From Nematostella vectensis (taxonomy: Eukaryota; Cnidaria; Anthozoa; Actiniaria; Edwardsiidae): a stretch of DNA of 62,000 bases. The stretch lies in assembly GCF_932526225.1 (NCBI RefSeq), contig NC_064047.1, forward strand, positions 2,107,501-2,169,500. Direction: 5' to 3'. This document shows, piece by piece, positions 34,312 through 46,343 of the stretch (position 1 is its first letter; every line of letters starts with the position of its first letter). The notes under the pieces were generated by a model. It worked only from the letters and a program-made list of their open reading frames with translations. It ran no database searches and was not told where the DNA came from. Both the position numbers and the translations under genes were made by a program.

Positions 34312-35368
34312 ACTGCCCTGAAACGCCCGGCGGAAAAACTGTCATATTTCCCTATACCGCCCTGTACCGCCTGGCTTTCGCGCGCGCAAAAACATATCAA
34401 ACATATTCCTTAAGGATAGTGTCCTTCGTTTGCATTTCCTTATATGGTCATTGATGCCCATATTTAGAAAAGCTAAAGTTTTCCCGCTCAATGATCTCCA
34501 AAAAAATATGGTGAAAAAAGCTGATTCCTGTCAATTTGAGACTCGCGACAAGAATTTGTCAAAAAACCTGACAGCTTGGTCAAATTTGTATCTCACTAAT
34601 CTTGAAAAGACCTTATACCCAGGCCTCCCAGAGATTGACCGAGCGGGTTTGAAGGTCACCTAAATATTGATATGAAAAAAAAAAAAAAAAAAAAACCTCT
34701 AGCTCCTCTCCCCGGGGAGTAAAGCTTTTGAAAATTCAGCTGTAGCGTGACAAAGAATTGACCAATCAAATGAGCTCTTTTGCACATCTCCTAGCAACCG
34801 AACAATAGAACAATGTCTTGTAGTGAAATCACTTGTCTCGCGCGACCCTCATGTTGATTTCTTGGAGACCCGATAGCGCTTAAAAATCGCAATATTTCTA
34901 TTATTTTCTTGCTTTTAAGGCTTGGTAAAGGAAGATAATTAGAAAACCTGACATGATAGCTCTAGAGAGGATAATTACAGCCCGTGAGAGGATCGTAATG
35001 TTCAAAAATGACGGGAAATTAAAAAATATGACCACGTGTGAATTTACATGGTTGCTCTCATCTCAAAATACTTCATTTCAGGAGGTCAAAAATGGTACAA
35101 AAATAACCTTTACTAGATCACATAACATCTGCTAGGTGACAAGGATGCCACAAAGGGTTTTTTTAGATGGATTAACTCGAATATTTTGCATGTTACTTTG
35201 CTTCTTTGAGAACGATAGATTTGACTAACAAAATCCGTGCGAACGATTGAGATAGGCGCGATATTGAACATTATCACTGATATCTAATATTGACAATAGG
35301 ATATTATCATTGTTTTCCTCTAATTATATGCTGTTAGATAGTGGTCAGACCCCTTTCCTCTTCTTTCC
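34312..35368. other. Intergenic sequence, no gene seen
   Basis: Contains an A-run near 34676 and otherwise unassigned AT-rich DNA. Frames of 60-77 codons have no domain. Confidence 0.4.
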
Positions 35369-35760
35369 TCAACCCTCGATATTGTGATATTATCGGAGAT
35401 TATCTTATTTAATCTACTAGATGTCTATTTAGATCCTCTCCTTCCATCTGCTCTACCCCTCGATATTGTGATATTATCGGAGATTATCTTGTTAGAATCT
35501 ACTAGATGTCTATTAAGATATTCCCCTTACCTATGCTGGACCCTCGATATTGTGATATTATCGGAGATTATCTTATTATCGTCTACTAGATGTCTATTTA
35601 GATCCTCCTCTTTCTTCTGCTTTACCCCTCGATATTGTGATATTATCAGAGATTATCTTATTAGAATCTACTAGATGTCTATTTAGATCCTCTCCTTCCA
35701 TCTGCTCTACCCCTCGATATTGTGATATTATCTGAAATTATCTTATTAGAATCTACTAGA
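35369..35760. repeat. Tandem repeat of about 87 bp, roughly 4.5 units
   Basis: Each unit starts CTCGATATTGTGATATTATC and contains CTACTAGATGTCTATTTAG, with varied pyrimidine-rich tails. The last unit is the most diverged. Confidence 0.85.
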
Positions 35761-35957
35761 TATCTATAGAGATTCCTTGGTACTCTCTGCTGGACTCGAT
35801 ATTATCGGATATTCGACTACAAAATCTAAAATATCTGATTTATATCCGATTTTAGATGAGGTGGTAAATATCATATAAATATCAAAATGCCAGAAAAGTT
35901 CGATATCGCGCCTTATGTAAATATCGCACAATTGGATTCGAAGAAAATGTTACAAAA

Positions 35958-36048
35958 CTTTTGACTAACGAGTCAGTCTACCGTTTACAGCTTTTGCATA
36001 TTCTTCTGGAATTAGCTGTAAACGGTAGACTGACTCGTTAGTCAAAAG
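35958..36048. other. Perfect 35-bp inverted repeat, 21-base loop (candidate hairpin RNA)
   Basis: 35958-35992 and 36014-36048 are exact reverse complements (arm starts CTTTTGACTAACGAGTC), separated by 21 bases. The length is in the range of microRNA or hairpin-RNA precursors, but perfect pairing also fits a young MITE. No second copy was seen in the window. Confidence 0.55.
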
Positions 36049-36713
36049 AGAGAAAAATTCTTAATGATGACAAGGCATTGAATGGCTACTTTTATAATCC
36101 GTCGCGTGATATTTCTACGGAGGACGCCGTTTCGAATGCGGGCTTATTATCCCAGCGGATATAGCTTCACGCATGCGCTATTCATTGTGGGCTCAAATAG
36201 TGGCCAATTAATAAACGTTAATAAACGTAAATTAATAAACGGAGCATACGCTCTGGATCTCCCGTCCACTAACGTGGACGGCGGTTTGATCAAACGAACT
36301 TGCGACCCATGGCAGAGGTCTCTTTTCCTCGCAAACGCCAGCCCAGCGAAATACAGAGAAAAGAGGCCTCTGCTAGCAGGGAAACCTTCCCCCAACTCTT
36401 TCACAACTAAAAATAAAATCCCCCTCCCTACACAGACCCACAAGAAGATGGACTTTGCACTTTGATCACGAGGAATTTGATAGGGTTATTGATTAATTAA
36501 TTTGATTACTCCATGATTTACAGTATTGCCCACAGCTGCAAAGCTTGTTTTCATTTTTACTGTTTTTCTTTTTTAAAAAGTTTGCATTATTATATAATTT
36601 CATTTTTTCCTGATAACGGAAGGCTGTCCCATCTTCATAACTAGGCAAAAATAACAACTTTAATTATTTAAACCCCCGCATTGACCGTTTGTAGTCATAT
36701 CGCATCGGCAATT
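36049..36713. other. Upstream region of gene copy 2
   Basis: The plus-strand frame at 36082 (127 codons) has no domain and overlaps an equally long minus-strand frame, so I do not call it. From about 36655 the sequence matches the 60 bp before the copy-1 exons but lacks the LTR, giving the pre-insertion state of the BEL/Pao element. Confidence 0.5.
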
Positions 36714-37064
36714 ATGGGGATAGCAAGCTTAATCCTTTGTCTGCATATCTTTATGATTTTCTTTTCTTTTGAAGTATCTTCTCAAACTTGCTCAGTTAAA
36801 TCCGCCCCAAAAGAGAGACCCACGAAAAAGTTCAACAAAGTTAACAAATCGTTTCTTAACGGTACCGTTTTTCACGAGTTGCATGTTAAAGATGCGATGG
36901 AGTGTGGGTTATCCTGCTTGCAAGAAGATCTGTGTGCTTCCTATAACATGGCGCGGAAACCATCGCCAGGGCTTCGCTACATTTGCGCGTTGCTATCTAT
37001 GCGAATTGGCGATCTTGGCGCAGAGCTGGTGAAGAACGACACCTTTGACCACTTCAGTACTAAG
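36714..37064 (+). CDS. Signal peptide + PAN/apple domain exon, gene copy 2 (partial)
   Basis: 117 codons from ATG to the splice donor AAG|GTAAAT at 37065, differing from the 15207 exon by a handful of substitutions (for example LCLHIF for LRLHIF in the signal peptide). The PAN-type cysteines are all kept (CSV, ECGLSCLQEDLC, ICALL). A secretion signal occupies about residues 1-23. No frame breaks, so this copy may be functional. Its intron is about 22 kb and holds the 5.45-kb element and the Polinton-like provirus before the last exon at 59044. Phase 0 here against phase 1 there again implies a missing middle exon. Confidence 0.8.
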
Positions 37065-37630
37065 GTAAATCAAGTAGATTAGATCAATTGCATTGCTTTA
37101 CAGGACCATCTAATTTAAGAATTTAGCTTGAAGTTATTTATATTTTTAGGACATCATTTGGTAACACATTGAATTGCGCCCGGCCATTTTACTAGATTAC
37201 CAGATATTCGACGAAACTAATATTTTCCCGCAGTAGCCCTGTAAAACATCTGTTTTAGCTGGCTCGAACCCCTTGCTGTGCAAATACTCGTATTTTGAAA
37301 CATTGATGATACTCTTTTGACTTGTCATTTTAAAAGAAACCTTTTTTGATAAAAATATTTTGAGATCAAACCAAATTCTAAGAATAAGAACATGCTCTTC
37401 ATAAAAGGTCTTTTTTACCAAACAAACCACAGAGTGTATCGTTTATATTTCAAAATATCATTTGTACAGCAAGAGGTCTACACTTTTTATTTTTAAACCA
37501 TGATAACCCAGCTTTGTAATGTGTTAATTATTGTTAGAACGGAAGGAAATTCTGTTTTGCAGTTATAGGGCTATGTGTGGGAAAATATTAGTTTCGTGGA
37601 ACCTTTAGCATTGTGGTGGTTTAGTAAAAT
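37065..37630. repeat. Paralogous intron segment, copy 2
   Basis: Partly matches 15558-15665 and 17389-17718 of copy 1. The foldback and MITE of copy 1 are absent here. Confidence 0.75.
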
Positions 37631-40600
37631 GTGACCCGGCAAGGGAAAACGTGCACTAGCGAAAAACGTTTTGGGGCAAATCTGGAAGATCAACGAACGT
37701 TTTTTCTATAATGAGGGAACGATGTTGTTGATAATGAGGGAACGATGTTGCTTCGTTATGTCGTTCATAAACGATCTTGTTCCCGGGGCACAATCGGAAG
37801 AACGTTTTTTTTATTCGGAAGTTGGGAAGATCGTTCCCTAAAATTCGGAAAGTTCGGAAGATCGTTCTCTTAAAATTCGGAAGATCGTTCTCTTGAAGTT
37901 CGGGAAGAACATTCTAATTATTCGGAAAATCGTCTCTTTGCAATACAACGACATGTTGGGGACGACAGCTACATGACGGTTCTCGCTTGTTACTAAACTC
38001 GCGCATCAAACAGACCTCTCTTAAAACAGTCCTCTATATCTCAGCTTTCGTTTGCAGTTATGAAAGTCTCTTTGTCTCGATCCGTAAAGCTCGTCTCGAT
38101 TACTTTGAGGCGTATGGAAACTGAATCGACATTTGTTATTATTGCTTGCATGATTACTTGACATTATTCAAAACAACAACATGTTAAATCATCTGAGTTA
38201 GTGATATATTGTTAGTGTTTTATCGAGAGAAAAAATGAAATATTTTACAGTTAACTATGTGACAATTGATTTGTTTGAGCCATATGCTAATTAAGAAAGC
38301 GAGTCGGCTGTTTATCTTTCCTTGCCTTTTCAAAACAACGAAATGTAAATGGGGAACACAACTTTACTATAACGACTTTGCGCTTGCTATTTAACTTGCG
38401 CATCAATAAGACCTGAAAAAGAACCTCCTATATCTAAGCTTTAATTTGCCATAACGATCAACGCGATAGGTAAATAGTGTTCAAATTTTTATGAGCCGTA
38501 TTCAAACTAAGAAAGCGAGTCAGCTTTTAAACTTTACTGTCTTTGCAAAACAACAACTTGTTTAACTTCCCTGCATTAAGCTGAAACATAGCTCAAAATT
38601 AAAATTAACAAACCAAGCATTTCTCGAGAAAGCGATTTTTTTATTTCTTGTAACGATTATCAAAATCGGAAGAACGTTTTTTCCATCGGGATTTTAACAG
38701 CACGTCAGGAGAAAATGCCGTTTTGCCGTTTAGCAAGAAATGGCAAGATTATACGATTTTCTCAAGACTTGCCTTAAAAATTTGCTAATTTCACTAAATA
38801 TGAATCCCCCGTCCTTTTACGTTAAGAAGTCAATCGATAATTTTACGATTCGTGGCACAAATGATTATGATTATTCCGGGATGGAATGTCTAAAACATCC
38901 ATTTCTTATCATTTATTGTATTTATAAAGAAGCGAAATAGAAATTACCTCGAATGACGTGTTTCATAAAAGAAAGCAATGAGTGTTTTAGCTATATAACC
39001 GATAATATATAGATTTAGGCACTGCCTAAAAGCGGAGCCAGCATTGAACACCTTTTGTATTTTTGGGGGATCTAGGATCCTGCTCTTTACTGAGATTTAT
39101 TGGACCAACCAAATGGATGCAGGCCTTATTCAATAATTTAAATTATGCAGTACATCAAAGTTAACAAACACAATTCCTGGTGTAAATATGGCTGTCAAAG
39201 TTGTCAAGAGTCTAATGGTAAATTCTTATTTCCCCACCATAGAAGTCCCATTATGAATATTCTTATAATCAAAACAAAACTCCGACAAGCTTTGCCCTTG
39301 TGCAGAACATGTCATGGATGTAACAGCATTTCAAAGATTCCAAATAATATATTTAGACTGTTTAAATGCCATACTGTAATTTGAAGGTATCAATTTAGTG
39401 GTGATTCTCTCCTTTATTGGACTGCAGAAAAATGTCTGGAAATTAAAATCCACAAATGTATCTCCTTCAATGCATTACATATTGGAGCATATTGGTGCCT
39501 TTACCATATAGTGGCCTTGTTGTTGTTGGTCTACTCCAAAATGAATGCAATAGAGAAAAAACCGATTGATTTTGGAAGCAAACCCTAAAAAAATACATCT
39601 AAGACATCACTGACAGAGCTAAAATGCTAACTTCTAATTTCAAACCAAACCCTTTCATTGATCTATGTTTGGGGTAGAGAGGAAACAGCAAAGAATATCA
39701 ATTGACTAAAAAAACAGTCGACGGGAGAGGAGAAATAAAGGAAATCGACTCAACTTGAAAGGTTTGGTGAAAGAAAATATGAGAATATTGAAAATAATTT
39801 GAAAGGGCATTTATTGACATTTCCCCTTTCCCATTATCTTAACCCTTCCACAACCACAGGCCTCTAAAGAGGCCAAGCCTATGCTATCCAAGCTATGTGA
39901 ACATAGCTTCAAATTCTATTATTGAAAAAGAACATGGTTGTTGCTTAGTGTTATATAGTTTAAGTATCTTGTCCTAAAAAAACCCTTCCCCTCATAAAAG
40001 TCCCATTAATGTACATATGTAAAGCTACATTCTGACAAGCTTTGTCCTTACAAAGAAGAAGTAATGGATTAAACAGGATTCCAAAGATATTATATAGTGT
40101 CAGACACAGTTTTAGATGAGATGCAATACTGAAGTTACCATGCGGTGATTTCCCATCCTCATGGGAATTAATATCATCTACAAATATACATCCAGTAAAG
40201 CATTATATTTTGGTGTTTTTAGAAACCCTGGATCCAACCATTCCAGTAAAATAAAACTAAACCTCTAAAATAAATGTAATGGGAAAGAGACTGACTTGGA
40301 AAGGAAATCCTAAAAAAAGATATAAGTGAAAGTACTTAATGAAAATTTCTAATTTAAAAATCAAATTTGTTTATTAATTTTTTTGTGTAGAGGGGAAATA
40401 GCAAATAGCTTCAATTGCATAAAAATAGGAGAAGTAGGAGAAGTAAAAGGAAGAAATATGACTCTTCTTTAAATGTTTGAAAAGAAATATAACAATAATA
40501 ATTATATGATAATTATATTCAGTACATTCCTAAAATATTCCCATTATCTTTAGGTTGATAAAAAACTGTTTTTGTTACAGATTTATTATTTAAAAAGCAA

Positions 40601-43081
40601 AAGTTTGTTTTTAGTTTTATATTATATAAGTATCTTGTTCTAAAAAAAACATATTGAGTGTGTACTGCTGAATCACATAGTAATGAACTAGTCATTTAAG
40701 CCCCCTCCCTCATGGTCCCATGGAAGCGGGTTAATGTGGGGTTTTAGACCACTTTTTAACCAGAATATGTCAAGAGGGGTGGTGGTATTGACTGTTTTTT
40801 ACTCTTAACTTGGAAACATGCTTTTAAAAAAGTCTAATCCCCCACCCTTTCCTGGGACCATGGATGTGGGGGTACCAAATGACTAGTGAATAAGAACTCC
40901 CTTCTGTTCTCTTCAAGACATGGTTTTTAATTCCCATGTCTTCCAGTCTTTAGCATTCATCTTGGCCCTCAAGTAGTTCCTGGTACATGAAAGAGTGAAA
41001 ACAATTATTTATTATATCTTTCAAAACAATCTTTTCATCAAGCCATTTATAATCTAACTAATTTTCCACAACTATTCAAAAATAAATAAACACATGAGAT
41101 GCAAGATGCAGACAATAACAACAATACATATTGACAATAGGGGCTGATTTTTTATTTATCCTTGGTAAGGAAAATTTCTCTTGTAAGTTGAATAAGTTGC
41201 TGTATCTTCTAAGGATATGTATCTTCTTAGGACTAAGAGCACAGGATATAAAGACAAGAATGGTCTTCTTTAGCCGTATTTGACAAATGCAACACGATAT
41301 TGGTTAGCCTTTTATGAAATATCCCAACACAACAATCTGCCCTGAAGAAGTCTTATTAAAGTCAAAAATTTGTCGAGTCGAATCCCAGTTTTTGGTGTAT
41401 TGTATTTTATTCAACACAACCAAGAATATAGACGAAGAATGCCAAAACAAAAGCTGTTATGCTAAAAAAATTTGATTACTAAATAAGTACTCGCATTCTT
41501 AAAGCAAACAAAAAGGACAACAAGAGCCCAATAACTGTCATATCATCAATAGACAATACAAATCGTCGTCCGAAACTCACCTTGCATTTTCTTTTTTTTT
41601 TTTGCTTTCTTGTGGTTGTGCTCGCTTTTTTATGTGAACTGCTACTTGCTTAAATTTACTAGCTAAAACCAGATAAATCTTGGCGTAAATGAATGTCAGT
41701 AGATCTCCTCTAGTTGACTTTATCCTTAAGTCACAAAATTTGAGGCAAAATAAATAATCATCGCATAATCGACAAGAACTTTTTCCCTTTCTCCGTGCTT
41801 GTATTTAGTCGCCATTTCGGGGCCGGGTGGGGCCTGGGAGTCGCGCGGCTGACTGGCTGGCTGGCTGACTGGCTGGCTGGCTGGCGATTGACACCACAGG
41901 GTACCCGCGCAATGACCACAAAAACCAAGTCGCATACCTATACCATATTTCTATGCCTATGGAGCTACGCGCGCGGCCTGCGGCCGCGCTTGGCTCCGCT
42001 AAAATGTCCATGTTAACCGGAAGATATGTCAAAATCTTTTATTTGTCAGCATCTGTTACATTTAAAAAGGAGCGAAACAACAATTGTTAAATGTATAAAT
42101 TCATACGGAACTCCGGGACTGTTTGGGATTGTATGAATTTATACCTTCCCTGGAACTAAAGGGTATTTTTACTCTTTTATAGACATTTTTTTTCCGCTCC
42201 TTTTTACATGTAAAAAGGCCCAAAAAATCCAAAGTCTCCTCAAAATTTAGGACTCCCGCTAAGAAAAGCCTTAGGAACACAAAATGTGTCTAAGTGTCCT
42301 TGAAATGCGGGAGTATCTTTACTTAATCGTGCTTTAGTGTTATTTTTACTGTATCTTTAGGAACTGAATCGTTGAAGGATCGAGTATGGCCATTTTGTTA
42401 TGAATGGTAAGGGTCGAATATCAAATTTTTGTAAAAGTAGAGGAAATTGAAATAACTGAAGGGCTCTCAAAGGAGTAAGTTACGGACATGTGAAAAAGTA
42501 ACAAAATTCATTATGTTGAAAAGGATCCGACGCTCAAATTGTGTAATATCTGTACGTCTGCACAAAGGCTGTGATTGCAGAAATTGTCTAATATTGTCAA
42601 TTTCAAATTCGTTACTTATAGTATAACAGAAAAATCCCTTGATTTCGGCTAAAATAGAGCTAATGTCAATCCATTTTCGCCAATTTTAAATAAAATACCC
42701 CAAACGGCAAAACGGCATTTTCTCCTGACGTGGTGTTTTTCTCGCACTGATGAACGTTTTTCAAATCCCGAAAAGAAGTTCTTGTCCTCGTGAAGTTGAT
42801 CTTTTCTTTGGGAGAACGATCTTGAAAATCGAAAAAAACGTTCTCGCCTTCGAGTGTTAACCTCGGCGATGAACGATTTTAAAAACAGGAAGAACGATCT
42901 TGTGTTCGGAAAACGATATTGCCTTCGGAGAAACGATCTTGAAAATCGGAAATCGTTTCTCGTTGAAACCTGATGTCGTTCTGAATATCGTAAAAGCGTT
43001 CTGCATAATCCGTCGTACGATATTTTTCGTTCATAGCCCGAACGCTTTTTCTCTAGTGTACGTTTTCCCTTGTCGGGTCAC
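37631..43081. mobile_element. 5.45-kb DNA transposon-like element with GTGACCCGGCAAGGGAAAAC ends
   Basis: Terminal inverted repeats of about 38 bp (37631-37668 and 43044-43081) with a few mismatches. They are flanked by AAAT on both sides (37627-37630 and 43082-43085; a fifth base is ambiguous). The uninterrupted site is present in copy 1 at about 17711-17725. Both ends are followed by many GAACGTTTTT/GATCGTTC-type subterminal motifs (to about 38700 on the left, from about 42740 on the right). No transposase was recognised; the interior is AT-rich with only short frames, so the element is non-autonomous or long dead. Confidence 0.8.
38701..42732. mobile_element. Inner segment bounded by a perfect 31-bp inverted repeat
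   Basis: 38701-38731 and 42702-42732 are exact inverted copies (outer bases CACGTCAGGAGAAAATGCC). This is either a second element nested inside the 37631-43081 element or the true core boundary of it. The interior has no gene; it includes a GGCTGACT microsatellite at about 41850-41882 and a GC-rich stretch near 41960-41998. Confidence 0.6.
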
Positions 43082-43085
43082 AAAT

Positions 43086-44858
43086 GTATAGACGATAATG
43101 GAACGTGTTACCGAAGTGAAGATATAAATAACCTCAAGCTAGCTTTAAAATTAAGACGTTGGTTATTAACGTATGGTTAAAAAGATATTGCATGATTTGG
43201 GAGTTCAGATTGCGTTTGACAAAACGTATTTCATGAGAAAACGAAAGGATTTCGCTGAAACAAGAGACATTTCGCGTTATTCTGTCTGGGCGTTATTAGA
43301 TTATTTTCCACACTAATTAGTCATCTTCATTGGATTCATGATAATGTGTCCTAGTTCGCGTGAGGTTAGCCACGCTTGGCACACCTGCAAGCTTGTAGCC
43401 TACTGCGAGAGTGCGAAATGGACTTCATATAGACAAACAGACGGACGGACAGACAGAACGAGAGACAGACAGACGGACGGACGGACGGACGGAAGGACGG
43501 ACAGGCGGGCGGGCGGGCGGGCGGGCCAAGCTGCTAGTGTTACTAATAACGTTACTAAGGCATTGGTACGTTTTTAACAGTTCCACTGCTATGCTGACAA
43601 TGGTCGAGATGCATCGGATTTCTGTGTGGGTAAGTTCTTATAGAGCTTCAAATTAGCCTCTGTTACAACCTAGCAAAGTACCAAATGTGGAAAAGCATCC
43701 ATTTTCATCAGCTGATTTGAGAAAGCCAATGCGGTATTTTCTATTCAATTTTGTAAATAAAGTATTAAACTTTTAAAGAAAAATATTTTTAGATTTTAGC
43801 ACAGATACAAAAAGGTGTGGCTGTCAAGGGCACTAAAATAATTTTAAAGGCCCATAAGCGAACAAGCCTACATTAGAGGCTCTATTTTAGCGCTGCGCTA
43901 AAATAAAAAGTTATCCACTGTGTTCAAACTTTTAAGAAACCTTTTCTATCGTTGTTAAAATCGCGTTAAAATCGTCGAAATGCGGCTCAAAGTGTTAAAT
44001 AGCTATTACTTTATCGTTTTACAACAATACCTGGCAAATAATTCTAAGATTTATCTATATGCTGGCATTTATGCGATGTCATATGAAAGTGGTTTTACCA
44101 CCTCGAGCCGAAGGCCGAAAGGTCAAGGAAATTGAAGTATGTAAAAAAGGTTCGTGAATCTTGTATTAATCGTTTACTGACGTCCAAGAACAATACAGAA
44201 TTCCTTTTGCATTTTATGAGTATATTTAATACAAGATAAGAACAATCTTTTGTTTTTTTTTTGCGTTAGTGTCGACGCCAGTTTCTTGCCTATAGGGAAT
44301 CTTGCACGCATTGCGTGATAACAATCACAAAGACTACAAAGGAATTTGGGTTTAGATTTCTTAGCCACTCATTAACAAATAGAGGGAATAAAAACATGAG
44401 GTTCGATTCAAAGGTGAACCTCGATGCAACCCTGAAAATGCAAGAGGAACAAACAACTTGTAGAAGTTTTGCCGTGAGTTGAATTTGCAAAACATAGAAG
44501 AGAAATATGTACTATATACTTTCTATGTGTTCGGCATATATTTTCCTCGACTTCTCGCTTCATGGTTGTTAACCTAGAGTTTTAATTACAGGTTATAGTA
44601 CTTATCAGTGACTAAAACAAAGAATAGTTAATAATTACTTACTTAGCCCGTGCTGTACCTAGTTTATCTGCCATAGAATATCAAATTACTATAAGAACTA
44701 ATTACCAACTAGAAGAACGTGAGATAACTGTGACACAGAGGAATCAAGACTAGAAGCCTTTCTAGAGACCCGCCAACGTTGGCGAGTGAAACCTTTTTGT
44801 TTGTTATAACTAGTACTTAATAGTAACAGAACTCTACCGGAATTGTTTTCAATTTAGA
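43086..44858. repeat. Paralogous intron segment, copy 2 (left flank of Polinton-like element)
   Basis: Matches 17719-18905, then 24989-25140, 28262-28331 and 28990-29209 of copy 1 in order. It holds a tetranucleotide microsatellite (43437-43530) and one unit of the 63-bp repeat. The stretch about 43915-44400 has no copy-1 match that I could see and no gene. Confidence 0.75.
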
Positions 44859-44864
44859 CATGTA
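44859..44864. other. Left target-site duplication CATGTA
   Basis: Same six bases at 58138-58143. Six-base duplications are characteristic of Polinton/Maverick integration. Confidence 0.85.
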
Positions 44865-45150
44865 GGGGTGGACTGGGGGGTTTCAGTGAAACGGCCTGGG
44901 AGGCGCGGATCGCCCCTCCGGGCCTCCCAGCCCCGTCTCTATATATCAGGCAGATAATGCTTCACGTACATAAACAATCGGCAAAAGCTAATGTAGGCCA
45001 AAACGGTTTCACGTACATAAACAATCGGCAGAAGCTAATGTAGGCCAAATAGATTTCGCGTACATGAATAATCAATTAGGGCTGCAGGTGTTTCGCGTGC
45101 ATGAATAATTAATTAGGGCTGCAGGTGTTTCGCGTGCATGAATAATTAAT
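44865..45150 (+). repeat. Left terminal inverted repeat of Polinton-like element
   Basis: Begins GGGGTGGACTGGGGGGTTTC. It contains two copies of a sub-repeat of about 42 bp (ACGTACATAAACAATCGGC ... GTAGGCCAAA) and three of a unit of about 38 bp (TTTCGCGT(G/A)CATGAATAAT ... GCTGCAGGTG). The inverted copy is at 57861-58137. Confidence 0.9.
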
Positions 45151-45210
45151 TAGGCGTTCGACTTGCAATTAGACATCCGTCTGTCCTGTGGTATACCGAG
45201 CGTTCGAAGG

Positions 45211-45501
45211 ATGAAGTGCGGAAAAGATTACTGCGGGTGGCTAAAGATCGGCCACGCAAACACGTGCGGCCGGAGGTGCATGGACACCTACTGCAAGGTG
45301 CACCTCCAAAGGCTCCGTAAGGGTAGCCCCCTCCCCGTGCCGTGTATGGTCTGCGGCATAGGGACTCAGTCGGAGACGCGGCTGTGCCGCCCCTGCGGAG
45401 CGAATCGTAAAGGGCAGAGGATGCGTGGCATCGGGAGGCGCGCTCGGAAATGGTTCGCACTCGTCCTGTCTGACATCGCAGCCCGCGGTGCGGTCAATTA
45501 G
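45211..45501 (+). CDS. Cysteine-rich small protein
   Basis: 96 codons from the first ATG after the terminal repeat. A long N-terminal extension in the same frame would run into the repeat, so the ATG at 45211 is preferred. The protein is basic with ordered cysteines: CGKDYC, TCGRRCMDTYC, CMVCG and CRPCG, suggesting two zinc-binding units. Similar cysteine-rich proteins with a 'YCK.HL..LRKG' core are familiar from cnidarian virus-like insertions, but no function is known to me. Its place as first gene ahead of the replication genes suggests a DNA-binding or regulatory role (inference). Open, no breaks. Confidence 0.6.
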   Translation: MKCGKDYCGWLKIGHANTCGRRCMDTYCKVHLQRLRKGSPLPVPCMVCGIGTQSETRLCRPCGANRKGQRMRGIGRRARKWFALVLSDIAARGAVN

Positions 45502-45569
45502 AGACTGGGTGGCGCAGGGCATACCCAAACTCTCAGTTAGAGACTGGGTGGCTCAAGGTGTGCTCAAAC
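45493..45569. repeat. Imperfect tandem duplication of about 38 bp
   Basis: TTAGAGACTGGGTGGC occurs at 45498 and again at 45536. The first copy holds the stop codon of the cysteine-rich gene and the second leads up to the ATG of the next gene, so the spacer between the two genes is a local duplication. Confidence 0.7.
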
Positions 45570-46343
45570 ATGGACGCCCACATAGAGGAGATTCTCGATA
45601 GCATGCGTGACAAAGAGGCGCCCGCCGTACTGGCAGGGCTGGTCCAGAACATCCTGGACGAGGACATCCCCGACGATGTCAAGCAAAGGCTGCTTAAGCC
45701 GCTCGTACCGGAGAAGGTGTGGACGGATGAGGTCTGGCGCGAGTTCGACCCTCTGCTGCCGGGACGGCGGCAAGAGGGCCCAGAGAGCTTAGACCCCAAG
45801 CAGTACTACTCTCTCTTCGTCGGCGGCGCCCATCTTCGGTTCCCAAGCGTGGATGCCACTTTACGGGGCCAAGACATAAGCGCCAGTGTTTACCAGGAGA
45901 TACGAGATCTTGGTGGAACAGGTGTCATTGCTCTAAAGCCGGTTGTGCGGGGGCCTGATATTAATGACGACGGCTCGGTGTGGTGGGTCTCGCACGAGCG
46001 AGAGTCTCTGCGGGCAAACGCAGTGCTTCCGCTGGTGCTCGAGATGGTAGACCCCGACCGGCGTTACAGACTCTTCACGGTCGTTGGTAAGGCCCCCGCA
46101 GAGCCATTGGCGCCAATCACAGAGGGGGAAGGGCACTCGGAGCACAAGATCGGTGGGTCGTTAGTCAAAAGGGGGGGCCAAATCGCAGTCGGCGCCCTGG
46201 AAGGCATCGATGCGGGTATTTGGAAGAAAGGGCGAGAGTACCTCGTCTACGTGAGATACGAGCTTCGCCATTTACCTGAGCAAAATGGTGAGCCTGGGCC
46301 AATGTTTGTGCGAGAGGGGAGTGACGCCTTCGTTAAGTTGTGA
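45570..46343 (+). CDS. Unknown protein upstream of the replication gene
   Basis: 257 codons from ATG 45570. The frame extends four codons further to a GTG, but the ATG is preferred. I recognise no domain. The first 60 residues are acidic and helical in character (IEEILDSMRDKEAP...), followed by a central mixed region and a C-terminus rich in beta-type sequence (GREYLVYVRYELRHL). No signal peptide or membrane span. Its stop TGA (46341-46343) overlaps the first in-frame start-like codon, GTG at 46340, of the replication gene by the bases GTGA. This suggests coupled expression of the two. Without breaks, unlike its neighbour. Confidence 0.55.
   Translation: MDAHIEEILDSMRDKEAPAVLAGLVQNILDEDIPDDVKQRLLKPLVPEKVWTDEVWREFDPLLPGRRQEGPESLDPKQYYSLFVGGAHLRFPSVDATLRGQDISASVYQEIRDLGGTGVIALKPVVRGPDINDDGSVWWVSHERESLRANAVLPLVLEMVDPDRRYRLFTVVGKAPAEPLAPITEGEGHSEHKIGGSLVKRGGQIAVGALEGIDAGIWKKGREYLVYVRYELRHLPEQNGEPGPMFVREGSDAFVKL

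Noticed and set aside
36082-36465. Plus-strand frame of 127 codons
   Set aside because: No domain, equally long antisense frame, low-complexity ends; looks like an interspersed repeat.
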